In this document: one piece after another, positions 1 to 9,040 of the stretch
How positions within the stretch are numbered: position 1 is the stretch's first letter
Layout of the letters: every line of letters begins with the position of its first letter
DNA from: JBFXAF01 sp050184585
Lineage (GTDB): Bacteria; Pseudomonadota; Alphaproteobacteria; Rhizobiales; Rhizobiaceae
DNA: 64,000 nt
Direction of reading: 5' to 3'
Assembly (NCBI GenBank): GCA_050184585.1
Contig: JBFXAF010000001.1
Span: 310,001-374,000, forward strand
The notes under the pieces: generated by a model
Database searches by the model: none
What the model saw: the letters and a program-made list of their open reading frames with translations, nothing else
What the model was told of the DNA's origin: nothing
Translations under genes and position numbers: made by a program

Positions 1-33
1 GACGCCGTTGATGTTCCAGGTGACGATCTTCAT
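1..33 (-). CDS. xthA: Exodeoxyribonuclease III, N-terminal end only (partial)
   Basis: The first eleven codons of a gene running off the left edge on the minus strand translate as MKIVTWNINGV. This is the characteristic start of the exodeoxyribonuclease III/AP endonuclease family, where the Asn of the WNINGV strand is part of the active site. The family repairs abasic sites and degrades duplex DNA from 3' ends. Only eleven residues are visible, so the call rests on this one motif; the rest of the gene lies outside the window. It follows the ErpA-like gene on the same strand and may be co-transcribed with it. Confidence 0.75.
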   Translation of the reverse strand, partial: MKIVTWNINGV

Positions 34-130
34 GTGCTCAATTCGCTCGGGTCGCTGGCGCGATCCTGCACGAACATCCTCGACAAGGAAACCGGAGACC
101 GGCCCCCCATATCTCATGCTGACAGGGATA

Positions 131-478
131 TCAGATCGAGAACGAGGTCCCGCAGCCGCAGGAGGCGACCGCGTTGGGGTTCCTGATCTGGAATGACTGG
201 CCCATCAAATCATCGACGAAGTCGATGACCGAGCCGCCCATGTAGACCAGCGACAATTCGTCGATGAGGACGGTCGCACCATCGCGCTCGATGGCCACGT
301 CGTCGGCGTTTCGCTCGCCGGTCAGGTCGAATTTGTAGGAGAAGCCGGAGCACCCGCCGCCTTCGACCATGACGCGCAGCGCGTTCTTGTCCGGTTCCGC
401 GGCCACGATCTTCGCGATCCGCTTTGCAGCGGACTCGGTCAGCTCGATTTTCATGCCGGTCTTGGCGTCGGCGCCCAT
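131..478 (-). CDS. erpA: Iron-sulfur cluster insertion protein, ErpA/IscA (HesB) family
   Basis: A 115-residue A-type Fe-S carrier. These proteins hold a cluster on three conserved cysteines and deliver it to apo-enzymes in the cytoplasm. The three cysteines are visible: one in GGGCSGF and two in the C-terminal SCGCG motif followed by SFSI. The chosen start (MGADAKTG) is preceded by an AAGGTGA ribosome binding site; a longer upstream reading is possible but would run into the dgt promoter region. The gene is divergent from dgt and lies upstream of xthA. It could equally be called iscA or sufA, because the family members are hard to separate by sequence alone. Confidence 0.85.
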   Translation of the reverse strand: MGADAKTGMKIELTESAAKRIAKIVAAEPDKNALRVMVEGGGCSGFSYKFDLTGERNADDVAIERDGATVLIDELSLVYMGGSVIDFVDDLMGQSFQIRNPNAVASCGCGTSFSI

Positions 479-552
479 GGCGGTCACCTTGCGTTGGGGT
501 TCCTCCGATAGGTATGAAGCGGCCGGGGGCAAGTCAACCGGCAGCATTTTGG

Positions 553-1764
553 ATGGTTGATCTCGGCGACATCGGTTTCGGCTACCGCCCGCGCGCGCCG
601 TGGGCGAGCAATCCGGCGCGTTCGCGCGGCCGTTTCGAGCCGGAACCCGAAAGCCCGACGCGCACCGCCTTCCAGCGCGACCGCGACCGCATCATCCATT
701 CGACCGCCTTTCGCAGGCTGAAGCACAAGACGCAGGTCTTCATCGCGCACGAGGGCGACCACTACCGCACGCGGCTCACCCATTCGATCGAGGTGGCGCA
801 GATCGCCCGTGCGCTGGCGCGGTCGCTGCGCGGCGACGAGGATCTCGCGGAGGCCGTGGCGCTCGTCCATGATTTCGGCCACACGCCGTTCGGGCATACG
901 GGGGAGGACGCGCTGGACGCGAAGATGAAGCCGTGGGGCGGCTTCGATCACAACGCACAGTCGCTGCGCGTCGTGACCAGGCTGGAGCGGCGCTATGCCG
1001 AATTCGACGGGCTGAACCTGACATGGGAGACGCTGGAGGGGCTGGTCAAGCACAATGGCCCGCTCATCGACGGCGAGGGCAGGGCGCTGAGGGGCGACGT
1101 GCCGCAGCCGATCCGCGACTACAACGAACTGCACGACCTAGAACTCGACCGCTTCGCCGCCATCGAGGCGCAGTGCGCCGCGCTCGCCGACGACATCGCC
1201 TATGACACCCATGACATCGACGATGGGCTGCGCGCGGGGCTTCTCTCGCTGGACATGCTGGAGAGCGTGCCGCTGAGCGGCGGCATCCTCAAGGGGGTGA
1301 GGGGGCGCTATCCCCGCCTCGATCCGGTTCGCACCGGGCACGAGCTGATGCGCCGGCAGATCACCGCCATGGTCGAGGACGCGATCGCGACGGCGAACGC
1401 CACGCTCTCCGAACTGAAGCCGAACTCGTCTGACGACATCCACGCTGCCGGCCGGCCTGTGGTGGCGTTCTCGGCCGAAATGGCGGCAGCGGAAAAGGAA
1501 CTGAAGGCGTTCCTCTACGCCAACCTCTACCGGCACCCTCAGGTGATGGCGGTACGGGCCGGGGCGGAGCGCGTGGTGCTCGACCTGTTCGATGCCTATT
1601 TCGCCGATCCATCGGTGATGCCGGAAGGCTGGCGCGAGGTACTCGTTCGCGCCGAGGATCGCATCAAGGCGCGGCATGTGGCCGACTTCATCGCCGGCAT
1701 GACCGACACCTACGCGCTGAAGGAGCATCGCCGGCTGTTTGACCACACTCCTGAACTGGGATAG
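553..1764 (+). CDS. dgt: dGTP triphosphohydrolase-like HD-domain protein
   Basis: A 403-residue member of the Dgt family, which hydrolyses dNTPs to nucleoside and triphosphate. The HD metal-binding signature is clear: His in RLTHSIEVAQIAR, the HD pair in LVHDFGHTPFGH, and downstream acidic residues in DDIAYDTHDIDDG. The N-terminal segment RTAFQRDRDRIIHSTAFRRL is typical of the short alphaproteobacterial type, which is usually annotated as 'Dgt-like' because its substrate is not proven. The ATG at 553 was chosen because the residues from GDIGFGYRPRAPWA onward fit the family; an upstream extension would overlap the divergent erpA gene. argS follows 57 bases downstream. Confidence 0.9.
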   Translation: MVDLGDIGFGYRPRAPWASNPARSRGRFEPEPESPTRTAFQRDRDRIIHSTAFRRLKHKTQVFIAHEGDHYRTRLTHSIEVAQIARALARSLRGDEDLAEAVALVHDFGHTPFGHTGEDALDAKMKPWGGFDHNAQSLRVVTRLERRYAEFDGLNLTWETLEGLVKHNGPLIDGEGRALRGDVPQPIRDYNELHDLELDRFAAIEAQCAALADDIAYDTHDIDDGLRAGLLSLDMLESVPLSGGILKGVRGRYPRLDPVRTGHELMRRQITAMVEDAIATANATLSELKPNSSDDIHAAGRPVVAFSAEMAAAEKELKAFLYANLYRHPQVMAVRAGAERVVLDLFDAYFADPSVMPEGWREVLVRAEDRIKARHVADFIAGMTDTYALKEHRRLFDHTPELG

Positions 1765-1821
1765 GCGGCTCCTCACTTTCAGGACCGAGCATTCTTCGCG
1801 CCAAGACGAAGCAACGAAGCC

Positions 1822-3579
1822 ATGAACATCTTTTCCGACTTCAATGAGAGAGTAAGGAATTCCGTTGAAACAATTGGTCTAAAAGACCAATCCGGCGGAC
1901 CGCTCGACCTTTCCCGCATCACCGTCGACCCGCCGCGCGATGCCTCTCACGGCGACCTCGCGACCAATGCGGCGATGGTGCTGGCGAAGGCGGCGGGGCA
2001 GAACCCGCGGGCGCTCGCGGAGCGGATCGCGGCGGCGCTCAAGGCCGATTCCGACATCGCCTCGGCGGAGGTGGCAGGCCCCGGCTTCGTCAATCTGAGG
2101 ATTTCCGACGCATATTGGCTGCGGCACCTTGCCCACATCCTGCGGTCGGAACGTGACTACGGCCGCTCGACGATCGGAGCCGGCCGCAAGGTCAACGTCG
2201 AATATGTCTCGGCCAACCCGACCGGACCGATGCATGTCGGACATTGCCGGGGCGCCGTGGTCGGCGACACGCTGGCGAACATCCTCGCCTTTGCCGGCCA
2301 CGCGGTGACGAAGGAGTATTACATCAACGACGCCGGCGCGCAGGTCGACGTCCTCGCCAGCTCGGCGATGCTGCGCTACCGCGAAGCGCTCGGCGACGAC
2401 ATCGGCGAAATCCCGGCCGGCCTCTATCCGGGAGACTACCTGGTCCCCGTCGGCCAGGCGCTGGCGACCGAGTTCGGCCGCTCGCTCCTGCAGAAGCCGG
2501 ACGACGAGGCGCTTGCGCTGGTCAAGGACCGCACGATCGACGCCATGATGGTGATGATCAAGGAGGATCTGGCACTGCTCAACGTCCGGCACGAGGTGTT
2601 CTTCTCCGAGCGAACGCTGCATGCCGACAACGCCAAGAAGATCAAGACCGCGGTCACCGACCTGACGCTGAAGGGCCACATCTACAAGGGCAAGCTGCCG
2701 CCACCCAAGGGCGAGAAGCCCGACGACTGGGAGGATCGCGAGCAGACGCTGTTCCGGTCGACCGACGTCGGCGACGACATCGACCGGCCGCTGGTGAAGT
2801 CCGACGGCTCCTACACCTATTTCGCGGCCGACGTGGCCTATCTCAAGGACAAGCTCGACCGGGGTTTCGACGAGACGATCTTCATCCTGGGGGCCGATCA
2901 CGGCGGCTACGTGAAGCGCATGGAGGCGCTCGCCAGGGCGCTGTCGGGCGGGTCGCTGAAGCTAACGATCCTGCTTTGCCAGCTCGTGAAGCTCTATCGC
3001 GACGGCGAGCCGGTCAGGATGTCGAAGCGTTCCGGCGACTTCGTCACGCTGCGCGAGGTGGTGGAAGAAGTGGGGCGGGACCCGATCCGCTTCATGATGA
3101 TCTACAGGAAAAACGGCGAGCCGCTGGACTTCGACTTCGCCAAGGTGACGGAGCAATCGAAGGACAATCCAGTCTTTTACGTGCAGTACGCGTCGGCGCG
3201 ATGCCACTCGGTGTTCCGCCAGGCGGCCGAGCAGTTTCCGGGAGAAACGTTCGAGCGCAAGAAGCTGGCCGCCGCCATCGGCGAATTGCGCGACGAGGCC
3301 GAGATCGGGCTGATCCGCAAGCTCGCCGAATATCCGCGCGTGATCGAATCGGCAGCGCTGGCGCGTGAGCCTCACCGGCTCGCTTTCTATCTCTACGATC
3401 TGGCGAGCACGTTTCACGCCCTGTGGAACCGCGGCACCGAGAATGCCGACTTACGCTTTGTTAAGGTAAACGACGCATTATCGACCCATGCCAGACTGGG
3501 GCTGGTGCAGGCCGTGTCAGACGTTCTGACGTCCGGACTGGGGCTGATCGGAGCGGATGCACCGACCGAGATGCGCTAG
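1822..3579 (+). CDS. argS: Arginyl-tRNA synthetase
   Basis: A 585-residue class I aminoacyl-tRNA synthetase that charges tRNA-Arg in the cytoplasm. The order of domains is standard: an N-terminal Add-1 domain (about 1-110), then the Rossmann catalytic core with a HIGH-type motif HVGHCRG near residue 138, a KMSKS-type motif RMSKRSG near residues 399-404, and the C-terminal DALR anticodon-binding helix bundle (about 455-585). Length is normal for the family. It lies between dgt and a SPOR-domain protein, an order typical of Hyphomicrobiales. Confidence 0.96.
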   Translation: MNIFSDFNERVRNSVETIGLKDQSGGPLDLSRITVDPPRDASHGDLATNAAMVLAKAAGQNPRALAERIAAALKADSDIASAEVAGPGFVNLRISDAYWLRHLAHILRSERDYGRSTIGAGRKVNVEYVSANPTGPMHVGHCRGAVVGDTLANILAFAGHAVTKEYYINDAGAQVDVLASSAMLRYREALGDDIGEIPAGLYPGDYLVPVGQALATEFGRSLLQKPDDEALALVKDRTIDAMMVMIKEDLALLNVRHEVFFSERTLHADNAKKIKTAVTDLTLKGHIYKGKLPPPKGEKPDDWEDREQTLFRSTDVGDDIDRPLVKSDGSYTYFAADVAYLKDKLDRGFDETIFILGADHGGYVKRMEALARALSGGSLKLTILLCQLVKLYRDGEPVRMSKRSGDFVTLREVVEEVGRDPIRFMMIYRKNGEPLDFDFAKVTEQSKDNPVFYVQYASARCHSVFRQAAEQFPGETFERKKLAAAIGELRDEAEIGLIRKLAEYPRVIESAALAREPHRLAFYLYDLASTFHALWNRGTENADLRFVKVNDALSTHARLGLVQAVSDVLTSGLGLIGADAPTEMR

Positions 3580-3686
3580 GAAACGCCGGGTTCCGGGCCA
3601 CCTTTTGCCCACATTGCGCTGGTACGGGCGACAACCCTTGGCGGCCTTGGGCGGACGCCATCGAGTGCGAGTGTGGGACGACAAGT

Positions 3687-6350
3687 ATGGCAGACTCCAA
3701 CCAGCTCAAGCGCATCGACCCGATCGACTTCGGCCAGGACGATCCATTCGCGGAACTGACCAAGATCATGGGCTTCGATCCGCGGCAGCCAGCACGGCCG
3801 CAGGATGTTGCGAAGACCGAAGCCCCAAGCCCGGCGCGCGTCGTCGAGGCGAAGGCCCCGGCCAAGCCCGAGTTCGCAACGCGTGCCCCCGAACCGCAAG
3901 TCGAAGTCGCCGACGACTTCGCGATCGACCTCGAGCGGGAGTTGCTCGGAGATTTCGACTACGATTCCGAGCCGGCCCAGTCCATGCCGCCGGTCACCAT
4001 TCCGGCGGCGGCTGTGAGCCGCGCCGCCGTTCCCGCAAGCGTTGCAGAAACCGAAGCGACGGGCGCGGCCGAGCTGGACTTCGATTTCGGTGAAGATCTG
4101 GCGGCCGAACTGGAGAGCGGCCTGGCGGTCGTTGAACCCTCCGTCGAGACCCAGGCCGAGGCCCCGCCCGCGGCTGACGAGAATCCGTTCGCCGATCTTG
4201 ATTTTTCCGTCGACGATGAGGCTCACGAGCAAGCGGCGGTCGTCGCCGAGGCCGCTTCCGCGCCTTTGCCAGGGAGCGGCGAGGACGAGCGGCTCCAGGA
4301 GGAGATCGATCTCGACTTCGACGTGGCCATGGCCGAGGTCGATATGGAGTTCGATGCCGAACTCGACGGAGCATTCGTGGCCGCAGTCGATGAAGCGGTC
4401 GCCAGCGATGAGGATGAGCTCGAGCAGTGGACGCCAGAACAGAACCCCGAAGAGGATCTCGATCGGGTGATCGGCGAACTCGACGCGGCTGCTCATACCG
4501 CGCCGGCCTTTGATCATGCGGGGTTCGAGGGTGCGCCGGCATTCGGCGACGACACCGATCGCGGCGCTGAGCATGTCGAAGTTCATGCCGATGAGGTCGC
4601 GGCGCAGCCGGAACTGAGCTTCGAAGACGAGTTGAAGACCCTGTTGGGCGCGCCGGTTCAGCCTGCGGTCCTTGCCGGCTACGACGAGCCGCTCGCCACC
4701 GACGCGACGGAGGACGAGTGGGAACCCGCCGAAGACGGATACACCGAGGCTGAAGTCGAAACGGGACAGCACGAAACCGGCCAGCACGCCGCATGGGCGG
4801 CGTCGGACGGCGACGCGCTGGACTTCGCGGAAGCTTTCGACGACAGCGCCTTCGACACTGCTTTCGAGCAAGAACTCGCAGCGGAGCCTGCCCCGCGACC
4901 TTCTGCGTCAAGCAGACCTTACGCGCCCGAGATCGAGACGGTGCAGGTTCCAGAGTCCGGCATTGCCCACACCGACGAGATCGACATTCCCGAACTTGAC
5001 CGCGAGGAGCCCGTGCCCGCGATGACTGCCTTCGACGATTACGAGCCCGACTATTCCGAACTCTTCGCGCAGCCCGCCGACAGCAGTCGCGGCGCGCATC
5101 TCGACCGCCGGGCGCACGATCGCCACGACCGCGATTACGAGGATGCCCTGGCGGCAACCGCGGCTGCGACAGCAGCGATCACGGCGGGTTCCGGTCGGGT
5201 CGCCCGGGCGGAACGTGGTCCGGCCGATGCCGACTTCAGCAGTGGCGCCCACCTGGCACCTCGTCAGGTCGAGGTCGCCCCATCGCTCGTTCAGGACGAC
5301 GGTTTCGACGAACCGCTCGACTTCTCCGATGTTGGCACTTTTGACGACGTGCCGGAACCACGCCGGCGCGGACTCCTGATCGCCGCGGTCGTGGGTGGGG
5401 TAGCGCTGCTCGGCGGCGTCGGAGCCTTCGCCTTCTCGCTCGGCGGCGGAGGCGATGCCGACGTTCCCGCGCTGGTGCGCGCCGACAGCGAACCCGTGAA
5501 GGTGCGACCGGAAGAGCCGGGCGGCGTCACCGTTCCGAACCAGGACAACAAGGTGTTCGAAACCATGGCGGGTAACGCCGCCGCCGACAAGCCGGTCCAG
5601 GAGCGTCTGAACTCGAGTAGCGAGGAGCCGGTCGACATTGCGTCGCGTGTCGTCGATCCCGCGGCTGATCAGCCGCGCGACCTAGCCGTGGCGCCCTCCA
5701 AGAACGAGGATCGCGTCGTCGTCGACGAGGCCGAACCTTCGGACACGATGGAGGTGGCAGCGGTTGCGCCGCGCAAGGTCAAGACGATGATCGTCAGGCC
5801 AGACGGGACGCTGGTGCCGCGCGACGAGCCGGCCGCAGGCGCTGCGGCGCCACTCGCATCCTCAGCCGAGACTGCCGCTCCGGTCGCCACAGCAGAAGCG
5901 CCGCTGCCGGGCACCGAACCGGTTGCCGCCGTCGCACCGGACCCAGCGACGCCGGTTGCTCCCGAAGCCGTATCGGAGTCCGCGCCCGTCGCGGCGACCA
6001 CGGAGACTCCGCCGAGCGCCCCCGTCGCTCCGGCCCGTCCGGCCGATCAGCCGGTCGACGTCGTGGGCGAGGTCGCTCCGGAACGCGTGGCGCTCACAAC
6101 GCCTGCCGGCGGCTGGGCCGTGCAGATCGCCTCGCAGCCGAGCGAGGAAGCCGCGAAGTCGACCTATGCCGACCTGTCGCGCCGCTATGCGAGCATTATC
6201 GGCGAACAGCCGGCGAGCATCGTAAAGGCCGAGATTGCCGGCAAGGGTACGTTCTGGCGCGTCCGCATCGCGGCGGATTCGCGCAACGACGCGATCGGTC
6301 TCTGCGAACGCTACAAGGCGGCGGGCGGCAACTGCTTCGTGTCCAAGTAG
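3687..6350 (+). CDS. Large SPOR-domain membrane protein
   Basis: An 887-residue protein with three parts. Residues 1 to about 555 are a very acidic, low-complexity, probably disordered cytoplasmic region rich in Asp, Glu and Ala. A single membrane segment lies at about 560-585 (GLLIAAVVGGVALLGGVGAF). A Pro/Ala-rich periplasmic linker leads to a C-terminal SPOR domain at about 808-887, starting GGWAVQIASQPSEEAA. SPOR domains bind denuded peptidoglycan glycan strands at division sites. The position between argS and nagZ fits a cell-wall or division role. The acidic region evolves fast and I cannot assign it a partner. Confidence 0.85.
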   Translation: MADSNQLKRIDPIDFGQDDPFAELTKIMGFDPRQPARPQDVAKTEAPSPARVVEAKAPAKPEFATRAPEPQVEVADDFAIDLERELLGDFDYDSEPAQSMPPVTIPAAAVSRAAVPASVAETEATGAAELDFDFGEDLAAELESGLAVVEPSVETQAEAPPAADENPFADLDFSVDDEAHEQAAVVAEAASAPLPGSGEDERLQEEIDLDFDVAMAEVDMEFDAELDGAFVAAVDEAVASDEDELEQWTPEQNPEEDLDRVIGELDAAAHTAPAFDHAGFEGAPAFGDDTDRGAEHVEVHADEVAAQPELSFEDELKTLLGAPVQPAVLAGYDEPLATDATEDEWEPAEDGYTEAEVETGQHETGQHAAWAASDGDALDFAEAFDDSAFDTAFEQELAAEPAPRPSASSRPYAPEIETVQVPESGIAHTDEIDIPELDREEPVPAMTAFDDYEPDYSELFAQPADSSRGAHLDRRAHDRHDRDYEDALAATAAATAAITAGSGRVARAERGPADADFSSGAHLAPRQVEVAPSLVQDDGFDEPLDFSDVGTFDDVPEPRRRGLLIAAVVGGVALLGGVGAFAFSLGGGGDADVPALVRADSEPVKVRPEEPGGVTVPNQDNKVFETMAGNAAADKPVQERLNSSSEEPVDIASRVVDPAADQPRDLAVAPSKNEDRVVVDEAEPSDTMEVAAVAPRKVKTMIVRPDGTLVPRDEPAAGAAAPLASSAETAAPVATAEAPLPGTEPVAAVAPDPATPVAPEAVSESAPVAATTETPPSAPVAPARPADQPVDVVGEVAPERVALTTPAGGWAVQIASQPSEEAAKSTYADLSRRYASIIGEQPASIVKAEIAGKGTFWRVRIAADSRNDAIGLCERYKAAGGNCFVSK

Positions 6351-6372
6351 GTCTGCCCGATCGGATCGGACG

Positions 6373-6393
6373 GCGGGGCGTTGCCCCCGCCTT
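6373..6393 (+). terminator. Possible weak terminator after the SPOR-domain gene
   Basis: A six-base GC stem (GCGGGG pairing with CCCCGC across a short loop) is followed by CTTTC rather than a true T run. It lies 22 bases after the stop codon and before nagZ. It could reduce read-through but is not a strong intrinsic terminator. Confidence 0.35.
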
Positions 6394-6449
6394 TCATCGG
6401 TCGCTATCTGCCGATTCCCCTTGCCGTCCGGCCGCGCTAGGTTCCGGGC

Positions 6450-7469
6450 ATGAGCGAATCAAAGGCGATGATCCTGGGTTGCGCCGGCACGACGTTGTCG
6501 GACGAGGAAAGGGCGTTCTACGATGGCGAGCGGCCCTGGGGTTTCATCCTGTTTGCCCGCAACATCGCGGAACCAGAACAGGTGCGCGACCTCGCCGCCT
6601 CCCTGCGTGACGCCGTCGGCCGCAAGGACGCGGCTGTCTTCATCGACCAGGAAGGCGGCAAGGTTCAGCGGCTGAGGCCGCCGATCGCCCCGAACTATCC
6701 CGCGGCCGCGACGCTCGGAGCGCTCGCCCGGCATGATCGGGAGGCTGGCATGAGAGCCGCCTGGCTGCTCTCCCGGCTGCACGCCTTCGACCTTCGAAAG
6801 CTCGGCATCACCGCCGATTGCATGCCCGTGCTCGATGTTCCCGTCGAGGGCGCGAACGACGTGATCGGCGTTCGTGCCTACGGCCGAGACCCAGAGATGG
6901 TGGCCGCATTCGGGCGCGCCGCGGCCGACGGGCTGATCGCGGGCGGGGTGCTGCCGGTCATGAAGCATGTTCCGGGCCACGGACGGGCCTTCGCGGACAG
7001 CCATCTGGCGCTGCCGCGCGTCGACGCGCCGCTGGAGGCGTTGCGCGCCCGCGACTTCGCACCGTTTCGGACGCTGAATCACCTGCCGGCGGCGATGACC
7101 GCGCACGTCGTTTTCGAAGCGATCGATCCCACTGGCCCGGCGACGACATCCCACACCGTCATCACCGACATCGTTCGCGGCGAGATCGGCTTCGACGGCC
7201 TTCTGATCAGCGACGACACCTCGATGAAGGCGCTTTCTGGGGATTTCCCGTCGAAGGCCGAGGCGATCCTTGCGGCCGGCTGCGATCTGGTCCTTCACTG
7301 CAACGGCGTCATGCAGGAGATGGTGGGCATCGCATCCAGGACGACGGTACTTGCCGGCCGCTCGCTCGACCGCGCGGACAGGGCGATGGCGGTGGTCGGC
7401 GGCGCGGACGGCATGGCGGAGGCCGCGGTGCGCGCCGAGTTCGGCTCGTATTTCGAGGCGGTGGCCTGA
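6450..7469 (+). CDS. nagZ: Beta-N-acetylhexosaminidase
   Basis: A 339-residue glycoside hydrolase family 3 enzyme. It removes N-acetylglucosamine from muropeptides in the cytoplasm during peptidoglycan recycling. The family signature KHVPGHGRAFADSH carries the catalytic His of the flexible loop, and ISDDTSMKAL carries the nucleophile Asp. The EGG-KVQRL segment after the first Asp (DQEGGKVQRL) is also typical. Length matches the single-domain bacterial NagZ. scpA begins 24 bases downstream, so nagZ-scpA-scpB probably form one transcript, a common alphaproteobacterial arrangement. Confidence 0.95.
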   Translation: MSESKAMILGCAGTTLSDEERAFYDGERPWGFILFARNIAEPEQVRDLAASLRDAVGRKDAAVFIDQEGGKVQRLRPPIAPNYPAAATLGALARHDREAGMRAAWLLSRLHAFDLRKLGITADCMPVLDVPVEGANDVIGVRAYGRDPEMVAAFGRAAADGLIAGGVLPVMKHVPGHGRAFADSHLALPRVDAPLEALRARDFAPFRTLNHLPAAMTAHVVFEAIDPTGPATTSHTVITDIVRGEIGFDGLLISDDTSMKALSGDFPSKAEAILAAGCDLVLHCNGVMQEMVGIASRTTVLAGRSLDRADRAMAVVGGADGMAEAAVRAEFGSYFEAVA

Positions 7470-7493
7470 CGTGGAAGGCGGAACGGTTTCCAG

Positions 7494-8303
7494 ATGAAAC
7501 AAGCGCCAATGGACCAGCTATGGGCGGAGGGGGCGGACGAACGCGCCACCGACGATCCAGCGCTCGTGGTCGACGTGGACGGCTTCGAAGGTCCGCTCGA
7601 TCTGCTGCTTCATCTTGCCTGCAACCAGAAGGTCGATCTGGCCCGCATCTCGGTCCTGGCCCTGGCGGAGCAATATCTGGCCTTTGTCGAGAAGGTGAGG
7701 GCGCTCAGGCTCGAACTGGCCGCAGACTATCTCGTGATGGCGGCGTGGCTCGCCTATCTCAAGTCGAAGCTGCTCATTCCCAAGCAGGCGGGCGACGATG
7801 GAGAAACCGGCGAGGAGCTCGCCGCGGTCCTGCAGTTCCGGCTGAAGCGCCTGGAAGCCATGCGCGAGGCGGCCGCGCGGCTGGTCAACCGCAATCGGCT
7901 CGGCCGCGACGTCTTCGCGCGCGGAATCCCGGAACTCGTCATCGTCGAGAAACGCAACGAATATTCGGCGTCGCTCTACGATCTCCTGACGGCCTACGCA
8001 TCGCAACGACAGCGGCAGGCGGTGACCAACGTGCGAATCGCCAAGCGGACCGTCTGGTCGCTCAAGGATGCACGCGACATCCTGACGAGGCTGATCGGCC
8101 GGTTCAGCGACTGGACGGCGCTGGATCGCTATCTGATCGAGTTCCTGGCGAACCCCGCGGAAAGGCCGACGGCGATCGCAAGCACATTTGCCGCGAGCCT
8201 CGAGATGGTTCGCGAAGGGGCGGTCGAGATCCGGCAGGATACGCCGTTCGCGCCGATCTATTTGAGAAGCAGACCGGCGAAGGCGCTGGAGGTGGTGCGA
8301 TGA
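7494..8303 (+). CDS. scpA: Segregation and condensation protein A
   Basis: A 269-residue kleisin subunit of the bacterial SMC-ScpAB condensin, which compacts and segregates the chromosome. The N-terminal FEGPLDLLLHLACNQKVDLARISVLALAEQYL is the SMC-neck-binding region typical of ScpA, followed by the LAAYLVMAAWLAYLKSKLLIP-type helix, here reading AADYLVMAAWLAYLKSKLL. The C-terminal winged helix contacts the SMC head. The stop codon overlaps the scpB start (ATGA at 8300-8303), which indicates translational coupling and balanced synthesis. Confidence 0.94.
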   Translation: MKQAPMDQLWAEGADERATDDPALVVDVDGFEGPLDLLLHLACNQKVDLARISVLALAEQYLAFVEKVRALRLELAADYLVMAAWLAYLKSKLLIPKQAGDDGETGEELAAVLQFRLKRLEAMREAAARLVNRNRLGRDVFARGIPELVIVEKRNEYSASLYDLLTAYASQRQRQAVTNVRIAKRTVWSLKDARDILTRLIGRFSDWTALDRYLIEFLANPAERPTAIASTFAASLEMVREGAVEIRQDTPFAPIYLRSRPAKALEVVR

Positions 8304-9040
8304 CCGATGCGGGCGAAGCGGCGATCATTCCCTTCGACTTCGGACGCGACGAGGACGAGGCGTGGGCGGGGAACCCCGCCGAGCGGCTGGTTGTCGCGGA
8401 AGCGGCGCGCATGGCCGAAGCGATCGTCTTCGCCAGCTCCGAACCTGTCACGGACCGGCAGCTCGAGCAAAGACTGCCGAACGGGGTCGACGTGGCAACC
8501 GTGATGGCCGAAGTCAGGCGCCACTACGAAAAGCGGGGCGTGAACCTCGTACGGCTCGGCGATGCCTGGGCGTTCCGCACCGCTGGCGACCTCGCCTTCC
8601 TGATGAGCCGCGACTCGGTCCAGCAGAAGAAGCTCTCCAGGGCAGCTCTCGAGGTGCTGGCGATCATCGCGTACCACCAGCCAGTGACGCGTGCCGAGAT
8701 CGAGGAGATCAGGGGCGTCGAGACGTCAAAGGGTACCCTCGACACGCTGCTCGAGACCGAATGGGTGAGGATGCGCGGCCGTCGCAAGACGCCCGGCCGT
8801 CCGGTGACCTACGGCACGACCGACGGGTTCCTCGACCATTTCCAGCTCGAGGGAATCCGCGACCTGCCGGGCATGGAGGAACTGAAAGGCGCTGGCCTGC
8901 TCTCGGCGCGCATGCCGTCGAACTTCTCGATCCCGATGCCGCCGGCAGATCCGGACGAGCTTTCGCCCGACGAGGACGCGCTGACCGACATCGACCTCGA
9001 GGAACTCGGACTGTTGACACCCCGCGCGACGGATGATTGA
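8300..9040 (+). CDS. scpB: Segregation and condensation protein B
   Basis: A 246-residue ScpB, the dimeric winged-helix partner of the ScpA kleisin in the SMC condensin complex. Recognisable segments are EAIVFASSEPVTDRQLEQRL in the first winged helix and LEVLAIIAYHQPVTRAEIEEIRGV followed by GRRKTPGRPVTYGTT in the second. The ATG at 8300 overlaps the scpA stop by four bases. The C-terminal tail is acidic (DPDELSPDEDALTDIDLEELG), which is common in alphaproteobacterial ScpB. The next gene may start inside its last codons. Confidence 0.94.
   Translation: MTDAGEAAIIPFDFGRDEDEAWAGNPAERLVVAEAARMAEAIVFASSEPVTDRQLEQRLPNGVDVATVMAEVRRHYEKRGVNLVRLGDAWAFRTAGDLAFLMSRDSVQQKKLSRAALEVLAIIAYHQPVTRAEIEEIRGVETSKGTLDTLLETEWVRMRGRRKTPGRPVTYGTTDGFLDHFQLEGIRDLPGMEELKGAGLLSARMPSNFSIPMPPADPDELSPDEDALTDIDLEELGLLTPRATDD

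Noticed and set aside
1879..2901. Long open frames antisense to argS, and others opposite the SPOR-domain gene (3576-4871) and serS (12000-13409)
   Set aside because: They mirror real genes with strong motifs on the opposite strand and arise from high GC at third codon positions; their translations are Arg/His-rich and lack family features.
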